A stretch of DNA of 64,000 bases from Verrucomicrobiales bacterium (GTDB taxonomy: Bacteria; Verrucomicrobiota; Verrucomicrobiia; Limisphaerales; CAIMTB01), in NCBI GenBank assembly GCA_016795425.1, contig JAEUHG010000024.1, positions 62,001 through 126,000 of the forward strand, written 5' to 3'. How positions within the stretch are numbered: the stretch's first letter is position 1; each line of letters begins with the position of its first letter. Under the pieces are notes generated by a model. That model was not told where the DNA came from. It searched no databases and saw only the letters and a program-made list of their open reading frames with translations. Both the position numbers and the translations under genes were made by a program. This document shows positions 56,526 to 64,000 of the stretch, one piece after another.

Positions 56526-56789
56526 GTGCCGGTGAAACGCGCAAGAGTTGTTGTCCCATGGAAGCACGGACTGCATTTGCGTCCGGCTTCGGAACTCGTG
56601 CGGTTGGCAGGAAAATTCCGCGCCGCCATTCGACTCACCTACAATGAAAAGATGGCCGACGCCCGGAGCATTCTGAGCGTTCTGCTTCTCTGCGCCGCCA
56701 CTGGCGCGGTTCTCGAAATTGAGGCCGCGGGTGACGACGAAGAGGGAGCCATCCGGGCTGTCGAAGGCATCTTTCGGCCGGATTCCTGA
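56526..56789 (+). CDS. ptsH: HPr-family phosphocarrier protein
   Basis: The 87-aa HPr begins at a GTG. The active-site His is H17 in HGLHLRPASELV, and the regulatory Ser is S48 in ADARSIL, equivalent to Ser46. The rest (VLLLCAATGAVLEIEAAGDD) is the normal HPr fold. Together with ptsI on the opposite strand it gives a two-part phosphorelay without permeases. It lies 27 bp after the S8 protease, which has no functional relation I can name. Confidence 0.93.
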   Translation: MPVKRARVVVPWKHGLHLRPASELVRLAGKFRAAIRLTYNEKMADARSILSVLLLCAATGAVLEIEAAGDDEEGAIRAVEGIFRPDS

Positions 56790-56906
56790 TGCCACGAAGG
56801 AAAGGTGTGAGGCGTTCTGGAAACTCAGGAACCCTCCACCTGCCAACGCAACGATGCCAGGGTTGCGGCGTGACCAACGCCAAGAGTCGAGGTATGAAGC
56901 GTCGGC

Positions 56907-57566
56907 ATGCAGGTGAAAGTCATTTACTACCTGGAGATCGTCTCCTCCTGGTGTTACTGGGCGGAACCCACTTGGGCGGAACTCAAGCGTCGCTATGCCG
57001 GGGTCGCCGACTTCGAATGGCGTATCGCCCTGATGGATGGCGGAGGTTTCCCCACCTCCCGCGCGCAGGAGGACTGGTTTTATCGGCGCAGCGGCACCAT
57101 CGTTCGGTCGCCGTTCATGTTGAACGGCGACTGGCTGGAACCCGGCTGGGGCGAATACCTCGCCCCAAACGCCCTGGCCGAAGCCGCCAAGGATTTCGGC
57201 ATCCTCGATGACCGCGTCCGCCTGGCCCTGACCGAAGCCGCCGTTCGTCAGGGACTCAAAGTCGGCCGATGGGAGGTTTCGGCGCCGATCGCCGCCACCG
57301 CCGCCGGGATCGATGCTGCGGCCCTGCTCGCCAAGGCGCAGTCTGCCGACATTGAAAAGCGCCTGCGCGCGTCCACCGCCGAATTCCACGGCCTCAAGGT
57401 CACTCAGCGACCGACCTTTCTGATCGAGGACGAGATCGGGGACCGCGCTGTCTTTTCCGGCCTCGTGCAATTGGAGCCGCTGCTGCTCACCCTGGAAGCC
57501 ATGCGCAAGGATTGTGCCGCGTACGCCTCCTGGAAGGCACACTTCGGTGATCCGCCGTCCGCTTGA
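56907..57566 (+). CDS. DsbA/FrnE-like thioredoxin-fold protein with a single active-site Cys
   Basis: The 219-aa protein starts YYLEIVSSWCYWAEPTWAEL, a DsbA/FrnE-type N-terminus in which the normal CPxC has only one Cys (CYWA). A helical insertion (residues ~85-150) and a C-terminal VTQRPTFLIEDEIGD with cis-Pro loop complete the fold. 2-hydroxychromene-2-carboxylate isomerases and glutathione-dependent relatives also lose the second Cys, so a transferase or isomerase role is as likely as redox. It ends one base into the next ATG (TGATG). Confidence 0.84.
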   Translation: MQVKVIYYLEIVSSWCYWAEPTWAELKRRYAGVADFEWRIALMDGGGFPTSRAQEDWFYRRSGTIVRSPFMLNGDWLEPGWGEYLAPNALAEAAKDFGILDDRVRLALTEAAVRQGLKVGRWEVSAPIAATAAGIDAAALLAKAQSADIEKRLRASTAEFHGLKVTQRPTFLIEDEIGDRAVFSGLVQLEPLLLTLEAMRKDCAAYASWKAHFGDPPSA

Positions 57567-59008
57567 TGACGTCGCCCGGTGACACCGAGGACCGGTTCCT
57601 CCCTACCGATTGCCCACATTGCGATGGCGGCATTGAGTATCCGGAAAGCCTGGGGGGCCAACCCATCGCGTGCCCGCATTGCGGAGCGACACTCGATCTG
57701 CCTTTGTCGACGGCCTCCGGAACCGCCGGCACGCCGGGACTCAACGCGTCGCTGCTCGCCAGTCGCTTTGAAGGTCGCGTCTGCCCGGCGCCCGTGACCT
57801 TGCGGTATCGTCTGGCGCTCTTCCTCGTGACGTTGGCCATGATGTTGGTGCCGCTGGCCTATCTCGGCCTGGCATCCCTGGTCCTCGGGGCTCTGACGTG
57901 GATGGGCTGGCGAACCGTCGCCCTTCTCCTGGGAGACGGACTCGGCCCTGGCGCGGCCATCCTCCTGACCACGGGCGCGGCGCTAATCTTGTGCCTCGGC
58001 AGCATGGTCTTGTTTTTCCTGTTGAAACCCTGGTTCGCCCCCGCCCGCTCCCGATCCGCACCCATCACTATCCATCGCCAGGAAGAGCCGCTGCTCTTCA
58101 CCTTCATCGACATGATCAGCGACACGGTCGGAGCGCCTCGCCCCTCGCAGGTCGACGTCGATTGCCGTCCCAATGCCTCCGCTGGTTATCGCCGTGGATT
58201 CGGCGGGTTCTTTGTCTCGGATTTCCGCCTGACGCTTGGCCTACCCTTGGTGTCCCGTTTGAATGCCCGCCAACTCGCCGGCGTGCTGGCGCATGAGTTG
58301 GGACACTTCCGTCAAAGAGTCGGGTTCCGCGCCAGCTACCTCATTCGGGCGATGAACCATGGTCTCGCCCGCGTCACTCACGAGCGTGATGAATGGGATC
58401 TCGCGCTCGAGCGCTGGGCCAGCGGCGCGAATGACGGCCGGATCCATCTCCTGGGCCGGGCCGTCCGTCTGGGGGTGGGTCTCTCGCGCGCCATACTCGG
58501 CCTTGGCATGTTCGCTGGTAACGCGGTCAGCTGCGGTCTGCTCCGTCAGATGGAATTGGACGCCGACCGCTGCCAGATCGAACTCGGCGGAAGCGATGCC
58601 TTTCGACAGACGTTGCACCTGGTTCGCGGCCTGCGCGCGGTGGCCCGCGACTGCTATCGCGACTTGCGCGAACAGTGGAACCGGGACCATCGCCTGCCCG
58701 ATGATTTCCCATCCTTCCTGGTCACCGCGGCCGAGGCCGCCGACCGCCGCGCTCTCGAACGCTTGGACCCGTTCGACCTCTCCAATCCCGATTCCCGCCA
58801 CGAGACAGCGTCCAACCTCGACCTCGCCGACCCCTGGGATGCTCATCCCTCCGACCGCCGTCGTCTCACTCAGGCGGAGGAGATGGCCGCGCCCGGTTTG
58901 TTCACGTTCGAAGGGGATGCCCGGTCTCTCCTCGTCGATTTCCCTGCGCTCTGCCGTGAGGCGACGCGGCTCCACTACCAGCGCGATCTTGGGCTTCAAC
59001 CAAGGTGA
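57566..59008 (+). CDS. M48-family membrane metalloprotease with N-terminal zinc ribbon
   Basis: The ATG at 57566 overlaps the previous stop by one base (TGATG). Residues 1-45 hold a CPHC...CPHC ribbon (C16, C19, C36, C39). Two membrane helices lie at ~82-105 and ~136-155. The HELGH motif is at residues 243-247, with E in QMELDADR about 75 residues on as the third ligand. HtpX-like proteases of this kind act on membrane proteins. The ribbon is an unusual addition, perhaps a substrate or partner domain. Confidence 0.92.
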   Translation: MTSPGDTEDRFLPTDCPHCDGGIEYPESLGGQPIACPHCGATLDLPLSTASGTAGTPGLNASLLASRFEGRVCPAPVTLRYRLALFLVTLAMMLVPLAYLGLASLVLGALTWMGWRTVALLLGDGLGPGAAILLTTGAALILCLGSMVLFFLLKPWFAPARSRSAPITIHRQEEPLLFTFIDMISDTVGAPRPSQVDVDCRPNASAGYRRGFGGFFVSDFRLTLGLPLVSRLNARQLAGVLAHELGHFRQRVGFRASYLIRAMNHGLARVTHERDEWDLALERWASGANDGRIHLLGRAVRLGVGLSRAILGLGMFAGNAVSCGLLRQMELDADRCQIELGGSDAFRQTLHLVRGLRAVARDCYRDLREQWNRDHRLPDDFPSFLVTAAEAADRRALERLDPFDLSNPDSRHETASNLDLADPWDAHPSDRRRLTQAEEMAAPGLFTFEGDARSLLVDFPALCREATRLHYQRDLGLQPR

Positions 59009-59076
59009 TCCCCTCTTCCCGCTTGTGCCGCTTCCGCGTTCGCCGCACCGTGCGTCATCGTCATCGGACCACGACC

Positions 59077-59853
59077 ATGAATGCAGGCGAAGCCCCACGC
59101 CACGACCGGTTCGCGCCCGGATTCACGCTCATCGAATTGCTCGTTGTGATTGCCATCATCGCCATTCTGGCGTCGATGCTCCTGCCCGCCCTGGCCCGAG
59201 CCAAGGCCACCGCTCACCGCGCCGCCTGCAGCAGCAATTGCCGCCAGCTCGGCCTGGCCAATGCCCTCTACATGGATGATTTCAAGGACACGTTTCCCAC
59301 GCATGAATTGGGTCCGGTGTTTTCGTACAACGGCTGGGCCGGCAAGCGCGGAACCGAGTACCAGGCCGACACGCGCCTGATCAACAATTACGTCGCCATC
59401 GCGGGCAAGGTCCGCACCAACGACAACGAAGGGATCTTCCGCGTGTTCCGTTGTCCCACCGACAAAGGCGCGACACCCGGTCGATGGTCCGGCACGCGCA
59501 AGCCTACACTGTTCGATACTTTCGGTTGTTCCTATTTCTACAACGCCGGCGGAAACGCCAACGGCGAGCGTGGTCTGCACGCGAAGAAGGAAGGACAGAT
59601 CCGTTCCCCCAGCCTCACAGTGCTCGCCAACTGTTTCCCGTTTTCCTGCTGGGGTTGGCGGGACGAGGCGGCCGGCTCCGCCACCACTCCGTTTCAATAC
59701 AGCTTCTGGCACCATCGCTCGGCTCTCGGCTGGGGCAACGTCGCGTTTGTCGACGGGCACGTTGCCTATCTGCAAGCCACCTCCAATCGGCCCGATCACC
59801 AGAACGGCGCCAACTACACGTTCCTCTTCGACGGTCCGAAAGAGGCTCGCTGA
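59077..59853 (+). CDS. Prepilin-type secreted protein, H-X9-DG class
   Basis: From the ATG at 59077 the protein (258 aa) has a type IV prepilin leader: [19 protein letters not shown] with cleavage after Gly and a Phe at +1. The rest has Cys-containing loops ([16 protein letters not shown]) and the family end [17 protein letters not shown]. Large families of such pseudopilin-like proteins are typical of Planctomycetota and Verrucomicrobiota; their role is not settled. The frame could start at 59005 but overlaps the M48 stop without a family match. Confidence 0.9.
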   Translation: MNAGEAPRHDRFAPGFTLIELLVVIAIIAILASMLLPALARAKATAHRAACSSNCRQLGLANALYMDDFKDTFPTHELGPVFSYNGWAGKRGTEYQADTRLINNYVAIAGKVRTNDNEGIFRVFRCPTDKGATPGRWSGTRKPTLFDTFGCSYFYNAGGNANGERGLHAKKEGQIRSPSLTVLANCFPFSCWGWRDEAAGSATTPFQYSFWHHRSALGWGNVAFVDGHVAYLQATSNRPDHQNGANYTFLFDGPKEAR

Positions 59854-60148
59854 TGTCCTCTGAGCCCTCATAATAAGCGGCTGGCACCACGGCGCACTGA
59901 GGCGCGAAGAGCCCTTGTCTACGCTTCCCGCCGCTGTGTTACTGTGCCTCGGTGGTCAAGACTCTTTGCTGTTGAACGTCCCATTACGCGAGCTCCGGAG
60001 CGTGGGCTGTCCCGGCAGGCATCTCTTTGCCAAGCTTCCACTCGACCTCGGTGCGGTCTCAGTCCGCGGGCCGGTGCGTCGCGATTTGTGCAACGTCGGC
60101 CACAGGATCTTTGACGAGTTTGAAGGTAGGGAGACAGAGTGAGCTGTT
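59854..60148. other. Intergenic region before the Ig-domain gene
   Basis: The 295-bp gap has a 75-codon frame (59915-60142, TTG start) with no protein character I would trust. No tRNA or clear terminator was seen; a GGTAGGGAGAC tract lies about 15 bp before the next ATG. Confidence 0.4.
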
Positions 60149-62185
60149 ATGATCGGGCCTAAGAAGTCCAGGGTCGGCAACCAGCGAGGGAGGCGAATCC
60201 TGGGAGTTATGATCGCCACGGCCTTCTTTTGGGAGATTGGTTCGCATGCCCAGTCGCCGGTGGTCTTGAGACAGCCGAGATCTTACGACGCCGTCCTCGG
60301 TGAAACCGTCAGCTTTGAGGTAGAGGCCACCGGTGATTCACCTCTCGTGTATCAGTGGTTTCGAGATGGTGTCCCGATAAAGGATGCGACCAACGCTGTC
60401 CTGCAGGTACGGGCGTTTCAGGAATTCCAATCTTCGAGCTTCGGCGCCTATCAGGTAGAAGTCCGAAACAATTTGGGAACTACGCTAAGTGCCGAAGCTT
60501 ACTTGCGGGGGTTTCGAACACCGTTTCAATTCAAATCTGCCGGCGACGGTGGGCGTCTATCTGGTGCATCCCTCAGCTATGTTGCCGTGACACCCAACAA
60601 CCTGCCTGCCGTTTATGTATGGTCACATAACGACACTATTTTGGACACCGCGCAGACGGAAGAACTCCGGATCCCCAACCTTCTGCCCTCTCAGGCAGGG
60701 ACGTACAAGGTTGTGGTCACCAATGTCATGGGAGTTCTTGGCGAGACATCCCGGAACCTCCGCATCAACACCAACTACTTTCTGTACTCGGCTCCTGAAA
60801 GCCAAATCGCCTACACCGGCGAATCGGTACGTTTCGACGTCAGCCTAGCAAGTGAATCGACGCCCGTCATGCTGTGGTACAAGGTTAAATTCCTCGCTTG
60901 GGCTACCGGCACCACCCTGGTTCTCACAAATCTCGCCGTGTCAGATAACGGCTATTATTCCGTTGCCATTCAGACTACCGGCTGGAAAGAGAGCTTCGGC
61001 CTTATCGTGCTTCCGAGAAATCCAAAAGCCCTGCCAGTAGACCTGACGGGTTGGAACCGTGACGTCGTGCTCGAGAACGCTCCCAAACCTTTCGCCCTCG
61101 GTTTTGATGGTGTCTATGAGTTGCACTGGTTCGAGGAAGGCCTATACGCCTCTCCTCGGGGCCTGCCCTCAGGCCGTTACATTTCCAGTAGGTGGCACGA
61201 GAACGCGATTTTTGAACTTCAACCATACAACGGTCCCAATGCCCTGTGGGTCGCCCACGGCCAGCAGGCCACCGCGACGTTAAGGGAGCCCGCATCCTAT
61301 CGCCGCCTCTATTTCCTGACGGCCAGCGGCTTTGGGACCCACGATGAAAAGGATCCTGGGGGCAATGCTTGGGTCAGTTTTCGTTTCACGGACGGCAGTA
61401 CCTTGGAGAACATTGTCATTCGAAGTCTCGATTGGAACAATGACCCTGAGAGGTTGCTCGCCTTCGGAGGCGTCCATCGCGTCAACCTAGCAGGGATGTA
61501 TGATAGTGGCCTCTTCGACCGAGCTGATAGTTACGGTTTCGGTTTCACGGAGTCCGTCGTCGATCTGGAAGAGCTGGGATTCGCACAAAAGGAATTGTCC
61601 GCTGTGACCCTCGGTTTTCCGCCGGGTTCGCCCAACCGCCAGGCATCGTCCCATGCGCTGTTCGCCTTGAGCGGGGAGCAAGTGGGTGCTGCGCGTGCCC
61701 CGGTGGTGGTTCAGGAGCCGAAGGACCTAAAGGTCTTCCCGGGACAGCGCGCCAGATTGGTCGCCGTCTCGATTGGCCTGGATCAGCAGTATCAGTGGCT
61801 TTTCGAAGGGGAACCGATAGTCGGACAGACGAATGCGACGCTGGAGTTTCCCCAGGTGGAGGCAGCCAACGTCGGAGGCTACTCACTGAGCGTCAGCAAC
61901 AGCGCCGGTCAGGTATTCACCCGAACCGCCAGGTTGTCGCTCTATCACGCGAATCTGGCCCTAAAGGTCGAAACTCGCCCGGACCCGTCACGTCCGATGG
62001 CGATCCTCTCGTTTGCTTCCCAGGAGGACCTCCGATACCTCCTGCAGAAGCGCAACGAGACATGGCAAGGGGGTTGGATGCCGGTGGGCGATTGGTTGCG
62101 CGGAACGGGGAGGTCGTTGCGGTTCGAGATTCCAATGACCCTGGACCCCCTGCCGGTGCTCTTGCGAGTGGCGGCGTTTCCGTAA
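60149..62185 (+). CDS. Secreted protein with Ig-like domains
   Basis: The 678-aa protein has a signal peptide (LGVMIATAFFWEIGSHAQ). Ig-like domains are visible at residues ~37-110 (VLRQPRSYDAVLGETVSFEV ... YQWFRDGVPI ... FGAYQVEVRNNLG), ~115-205 and ~525-600 (QEPKDLKVFPGQRARLVAVS ... YQWLFEGEPIVG ... GGYSLSVSNSAGQ). The middle ~200 residues form a different, beta-rich domain. Such proteins are surface or secreted in this phylum. Two 60-base lines I counted inside the gene are 52% GC against 63% in a neighbouring line, so it may be acquired. Confidence 0.85.
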   Translation: MIGPKKSRVGNQRGRRILGVMIATAFFWEIGSHAQSPVVLRQPRSYDAVLGETVSFEVEATGDSPLVYQWFRDGVPIKDATNAVLQVRAFQEFQSSSFGAYQVEVRNNLGTTLSAEAYLRGFRTPFQFKSAGDGGRLSGASLSYVAVTPNNLPAVYVWSHNDTILDTAQTEELRIPNLLPSQAGTYKVVVTNVMGVLGETSRNLRINTNYFLYSAPESQIAYTGESVRFDVSLASESTPVMLWYKVKFLAWATGTTLVLTNLAVSDNGYYSVAIQTTGWKESFGLIVLPRNPKALPVDLTGWNRDVVLENAPKPFALGFDGVYELHWFEEGLYASPRGLPSGRYISSRWHENAIFELQPYNGPNALWVAHGQQATATLREPASYRRLYFLTASGFGTHDEKDPGGNAWVSFRFTDGSTLENIVIRSLDWNNDPERLLAFGGVHRVNLAGMYDSGLFDRADSYGFGFTESVVDLEELGFAQKELSAVTLGFPPGSPNRQASSHALFALSGEQVGAARAPVVVQEPKDLKVFPGQRARLVAVSIGLDQQYQWLFEGEPIVGQTNATLEFPQVEAANVGGYSLSVSNSAGQVFTRTARLSLYHANLALKVETRPDPSRPMAILSFASQEDLRYLLQKRNETWQGGWMPVGDWLRGTGRSLRFEIPMTLDPLPVLLRVAAFP

Positions 62186-62338
62186 GAGGCGTATCGAAGG
62201 CCAACCGCGGTTCGGGGACCGAATGCGTGGGTCCTGCGTGAGACGAATACTGGTCCTGACTTCCATCATCGGGTCGGGTCCGCGGCTGGAACCCAACCGA
62301 CGCTTTCCACCTCGATTGCCGCGGGTAATCTCTTCGAC

Positions 62339-64000
62339 GTGCATCCCCCTCCACGGCCCAACTCCCGTGTTCCAACGTGGTTGGTGGTCTGTCTTTTGGC
62401 GCCGGTGCTGCATCTGAACGCCTCAGTGCTGTGGCAGATCGGGCGCTTCGACGAATCCTCTTCCGAGTTTCACCAGTGGATCCATCCGACAACCGGCGAA
62501 CGCCAGATCGACTACTCCGTTCCCGGTGCGGAACCCGTCTTTGTCGTCGGAACGAGTGACGCCGCTCGCGATTGGCAAGCCTATCAACCCGGTTCCGCCA
62601 ATGGCGGCACGGGCTTCCGGGAGCACCCCTGGACCATTCTCTTTCGCCTCGACGCTCCACCGCGCCGGCCTCTCCAGCTTCGGGTGGCCCTGCTCTCCTA
62701 CAGCGCCCGACTTCCCGCGCTGCGCTTGGACCTCAACGGACGCCAGGGGGTCTATTTCCAGGAGCCGCGTTTGGTTGGCTCCGCGGGTGACACCGCCGTC
62801 TTCTTTCAACCGCACTACGCCACCTCGATCATCACCGCCGTTCTCGACACCGAATGGTTTCTCGCCGGCACCAACCGCCTGGTCCTCTCGGCGATCGACG
62901 AAACCAAGGAACGCGAGGATGTGCGGCCTTCCGGGTTTCCGTGGCTGGGCAATTCCGGGCTTGTCTATGACGCCCTTACCCTTGAGGAGCTCTCCTCCGG
63001 AGAACTCCCACCCGCCCGCGTTCGAATCATGCCCAGCCCGTTCTATCGGCAACGGGAGGGTCAGTTACTTGAGGAAGTCGACGTCGTCGTCACTCCTGAA
63101 TCCCATCGACGTCCCGTCCGCGTGGAGTTCTCCATGGGACCCTTCTCGGCAGCGCACGAGTGGCCGGGGGATCCATCCATGGGCGAAGCGCGATTTCGGT
63201 TCGACGTTCCCGAATGGTCCGGGGCCAAGGGGTCGACGGTGCGACTGGTGTTCGCGGATACCCAGTGGTCGACCAACCTCACCATCGAAGCCGCTCGCCG
63301 CTGGCAGGTATGGATCGTACCGCACGAACACCTGGACGTGGGCTACACCGACGACCCCGCCAAGGTCGCGGAGCTTCAGAGCCGGGTGGTGGATGACGTG
63401 CTGCTGCTGGGTCAGCGGCATCCCGGATTCCGATTCACCATCGATGGCGCCTGGGTACTCGAGGAGTACTTGGCCGGTCGCGACCCTCGGTCCCGGGACC
63501 ACGCTCTCGCCGCCATTCGCCAAGGCACCTTGGGTCTGCCGGTCGTTCACGGAAGTCTGTTCACCGGATCTGCCTCCCTGGAAGGCCTGATTCGAAATCT
63601 CTATCCCAGCCGGGCGCTGGCTCAGGCGCACGGACTTCCCTTCGACACTGCGATCATTACCGACGTTCCCTCGTACTCCTGGTCCTGGGCCTCGGTGCTC
63701 GCCGCCGCGGGGGTGCGGTATTTCGTGGGTGCCAGCGACGCCTACCGCGGTCCGTTTCTCCTGCGCAACAACCTGCATCGACAGTCGCCCCACGCCTGGG
63801 AAGGTCCGGATGGGGGCCGCGTGATCACGTGGTACTCGCGACACTACCATCAATTCTCGAGTCTGTTCGGACTTCCTCCGAGCACCAACCTCGCTCGCGA
63901 GTCGCTGCCCCGTTTCCTTCAAGCCTACGATCACCCTGCGTACCGAGCCTCGGACGTCCTTCTCTACGGCACCCAGGTGGAGAACGTGGCATTGCAACCG
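62339..64000 (+). CDS. GH38-type alpha-mannosidase with N-terminal beta-sandwich (cut by window end)
   Basis: The frame runs open from a GTG at 62339 to the window end (554 codons seen). The start is uncertain: the frame is open further upstream, and GTG is chosen because it gives a hydrophobic signal (TWLVVCLLAPVLHL). Residues ~35-200 (IGRFDESSSEFHQW, RDWQAYQPG, HPWTILFRLDAP, LNGRQGVYF, LDTEWFLAGTNRLVL) resemble the beta-sandwich of family-4 polysaccharide lyases. Then HLDVGYTDDPAKV, TIDGAWVLEEY and DVPSYSWSW mark the GH38 N-terminal catalytic domain. The nucleophile Asp and the C-terminus are outside the window. Confidence 0.88.
   Translation, partial: MHPPPRPNSRVPTWLVVCLLAPVLHLNASVLWQIGRFDESSSEFHQWIHPTTGERQIDYSVPGAEPVFVVGTSDAARDWQAYQPGSANGGTGFREHPWTILFRLDAPPRRPLQLRVALLSYSARLPALRLDLNGRQGVYFQEPRLVGSAGDTAVFFQPHYATSIITAVLDTEWFLAGTNRLVLSAIDETKEREDVRPSGFPWLGNSGLVYDALTLEELSSGELPPARVRIMPSPFYRQREGQLLEEVDVVVTPESHRRPVRVEFSMGPFSAAHEWPGDPSMGEARFRFDVPEWSGAKGSTVRLVFADTQWSTNLTIEAARRWQVWIVPHEHLDVGYTDDPAKVAELQSRVVDDVLLLGQRHPGFRFTIDGAWVLEEYLAGRDPRSRDHALAAIRQGTLGLPVVHGSLFTGSASLEGLIRNLYPSRALAQAHGLPFDTAIITDVPSYSWSWASVLAAAGVRYFVGASDAYRGPFLLRNNLHRQSPHAWEGPDGGRVITWYSRHYHQFSSLFGLPPSTNLARESLPRFLQAYDHPAYRASDVLLYGTQVENVALQP

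Noticed and set aside
59915..60142. 75-codon TTG frame before the Ig-domain gene
   Set aside because: Low protein character and weak start.

Overview
The window is a dense, high-GC (about 63% in lines counted by hand) bacterial chromosome segment. I see no plasmid, phage or insertion-sequence signature, no tRNA or rRNA and no CRISPR array. Several gene types together point to Verrucomicrobiota, probably the Limisphaerales/Pedosphaera side: prepilin-type secreted proteins ending in an H-x-x-x-x-x-DG-type motif, a TIGR03790 protein, Ig-like surface proteins, a CotH kinase, a secreted tricorn-type protease, an LptE/BamD-like pair, Rho with a long disordered N-terminus and a YjhG-type sugar-acid dehydratase. 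This placement is inference from gene content, not from a marker gene.

Layout. 1-2230: the tail of a ComEC-like protein meets the pyrR-pyrB pair, followed by a small conserved gene. 2594-4196: a Dabb-domain protein and a secreted GH5-like glycosidase. 4214-7983 (minus): Lrp-type regulator, BamD-like lipoprotein-assembly protein, LptE and a UxaA-type dehydratase. 8112-21030 (plus): a run of housekeeping and secreted genes (gmhB, SYLF protein, tricorn protease, msrA, orphan MalK-like ATPase, D-xylonate-type dehydratase, PhnP-like hydrolase, TIGR03790 protein, SMP-30 lactonase). 21023-22594 (minus): CotH kinase. 23018-25822 (plus): a three-gene unit of unknown function (694-aa duplicated-domain protein, DUF1360 membrane protein, small Cys-start protein). 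25892-27400: a PQQ-propeller protein with EF-hands. 27436-34759 (minus): argG, lexA and the most notable gene of the window, a 1452-aa polypeptide that joins a complete Y-family polymerase (DinB/Pol IV type) to a complete C-family polymerase (DnaE2/ImuC type), followed by a PH-domain protein and a small zinc ribbon. 35024-43260: rpmE, prfA, a HAD phosphatase, a large membrane protein on the opposite strand, rho and nfeD. 43287-54679 (minus): CAP-domain protein, PpiC-type isomerase, serA, an OB-like secreted protein, an AIM24-like protein, a sugar nucleotidyltransferase, ptsI, a STAS protein, an acetyltransferase and an SDR oxidoreductase. 54924-64000 (plus): S8 protease, HPr, DsbA-like protein, M48 protease, prepilin-like protein, Ig-domain protein and the start of a GH38 alpha-mannosidase cut by the window end.

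How the parts work together. lexA carries a perfect 20-bp palindrome containing GAACATATGTTC over its start codon, and the fused polymerase gene follows on the same strand with no second box visible. This looks like an SOS mutagenesis operon in which the two polymerase activities that other bacteria encode as imuB/dinB and dnaE2 are made as one chain, with no imuA beside it. Both modules keep their catalytic carboxylates (Y: D9, D102/E103; C: D794, D796, D947). PtsI, HPr and a STAS protein without any sugar permease suggest a regulatory rather than transport PTS. The secreted glycosidases, lactonase, sugar-acid dehydratases and proteases fit a polysaccharide- and protein-degrading lifestyle.
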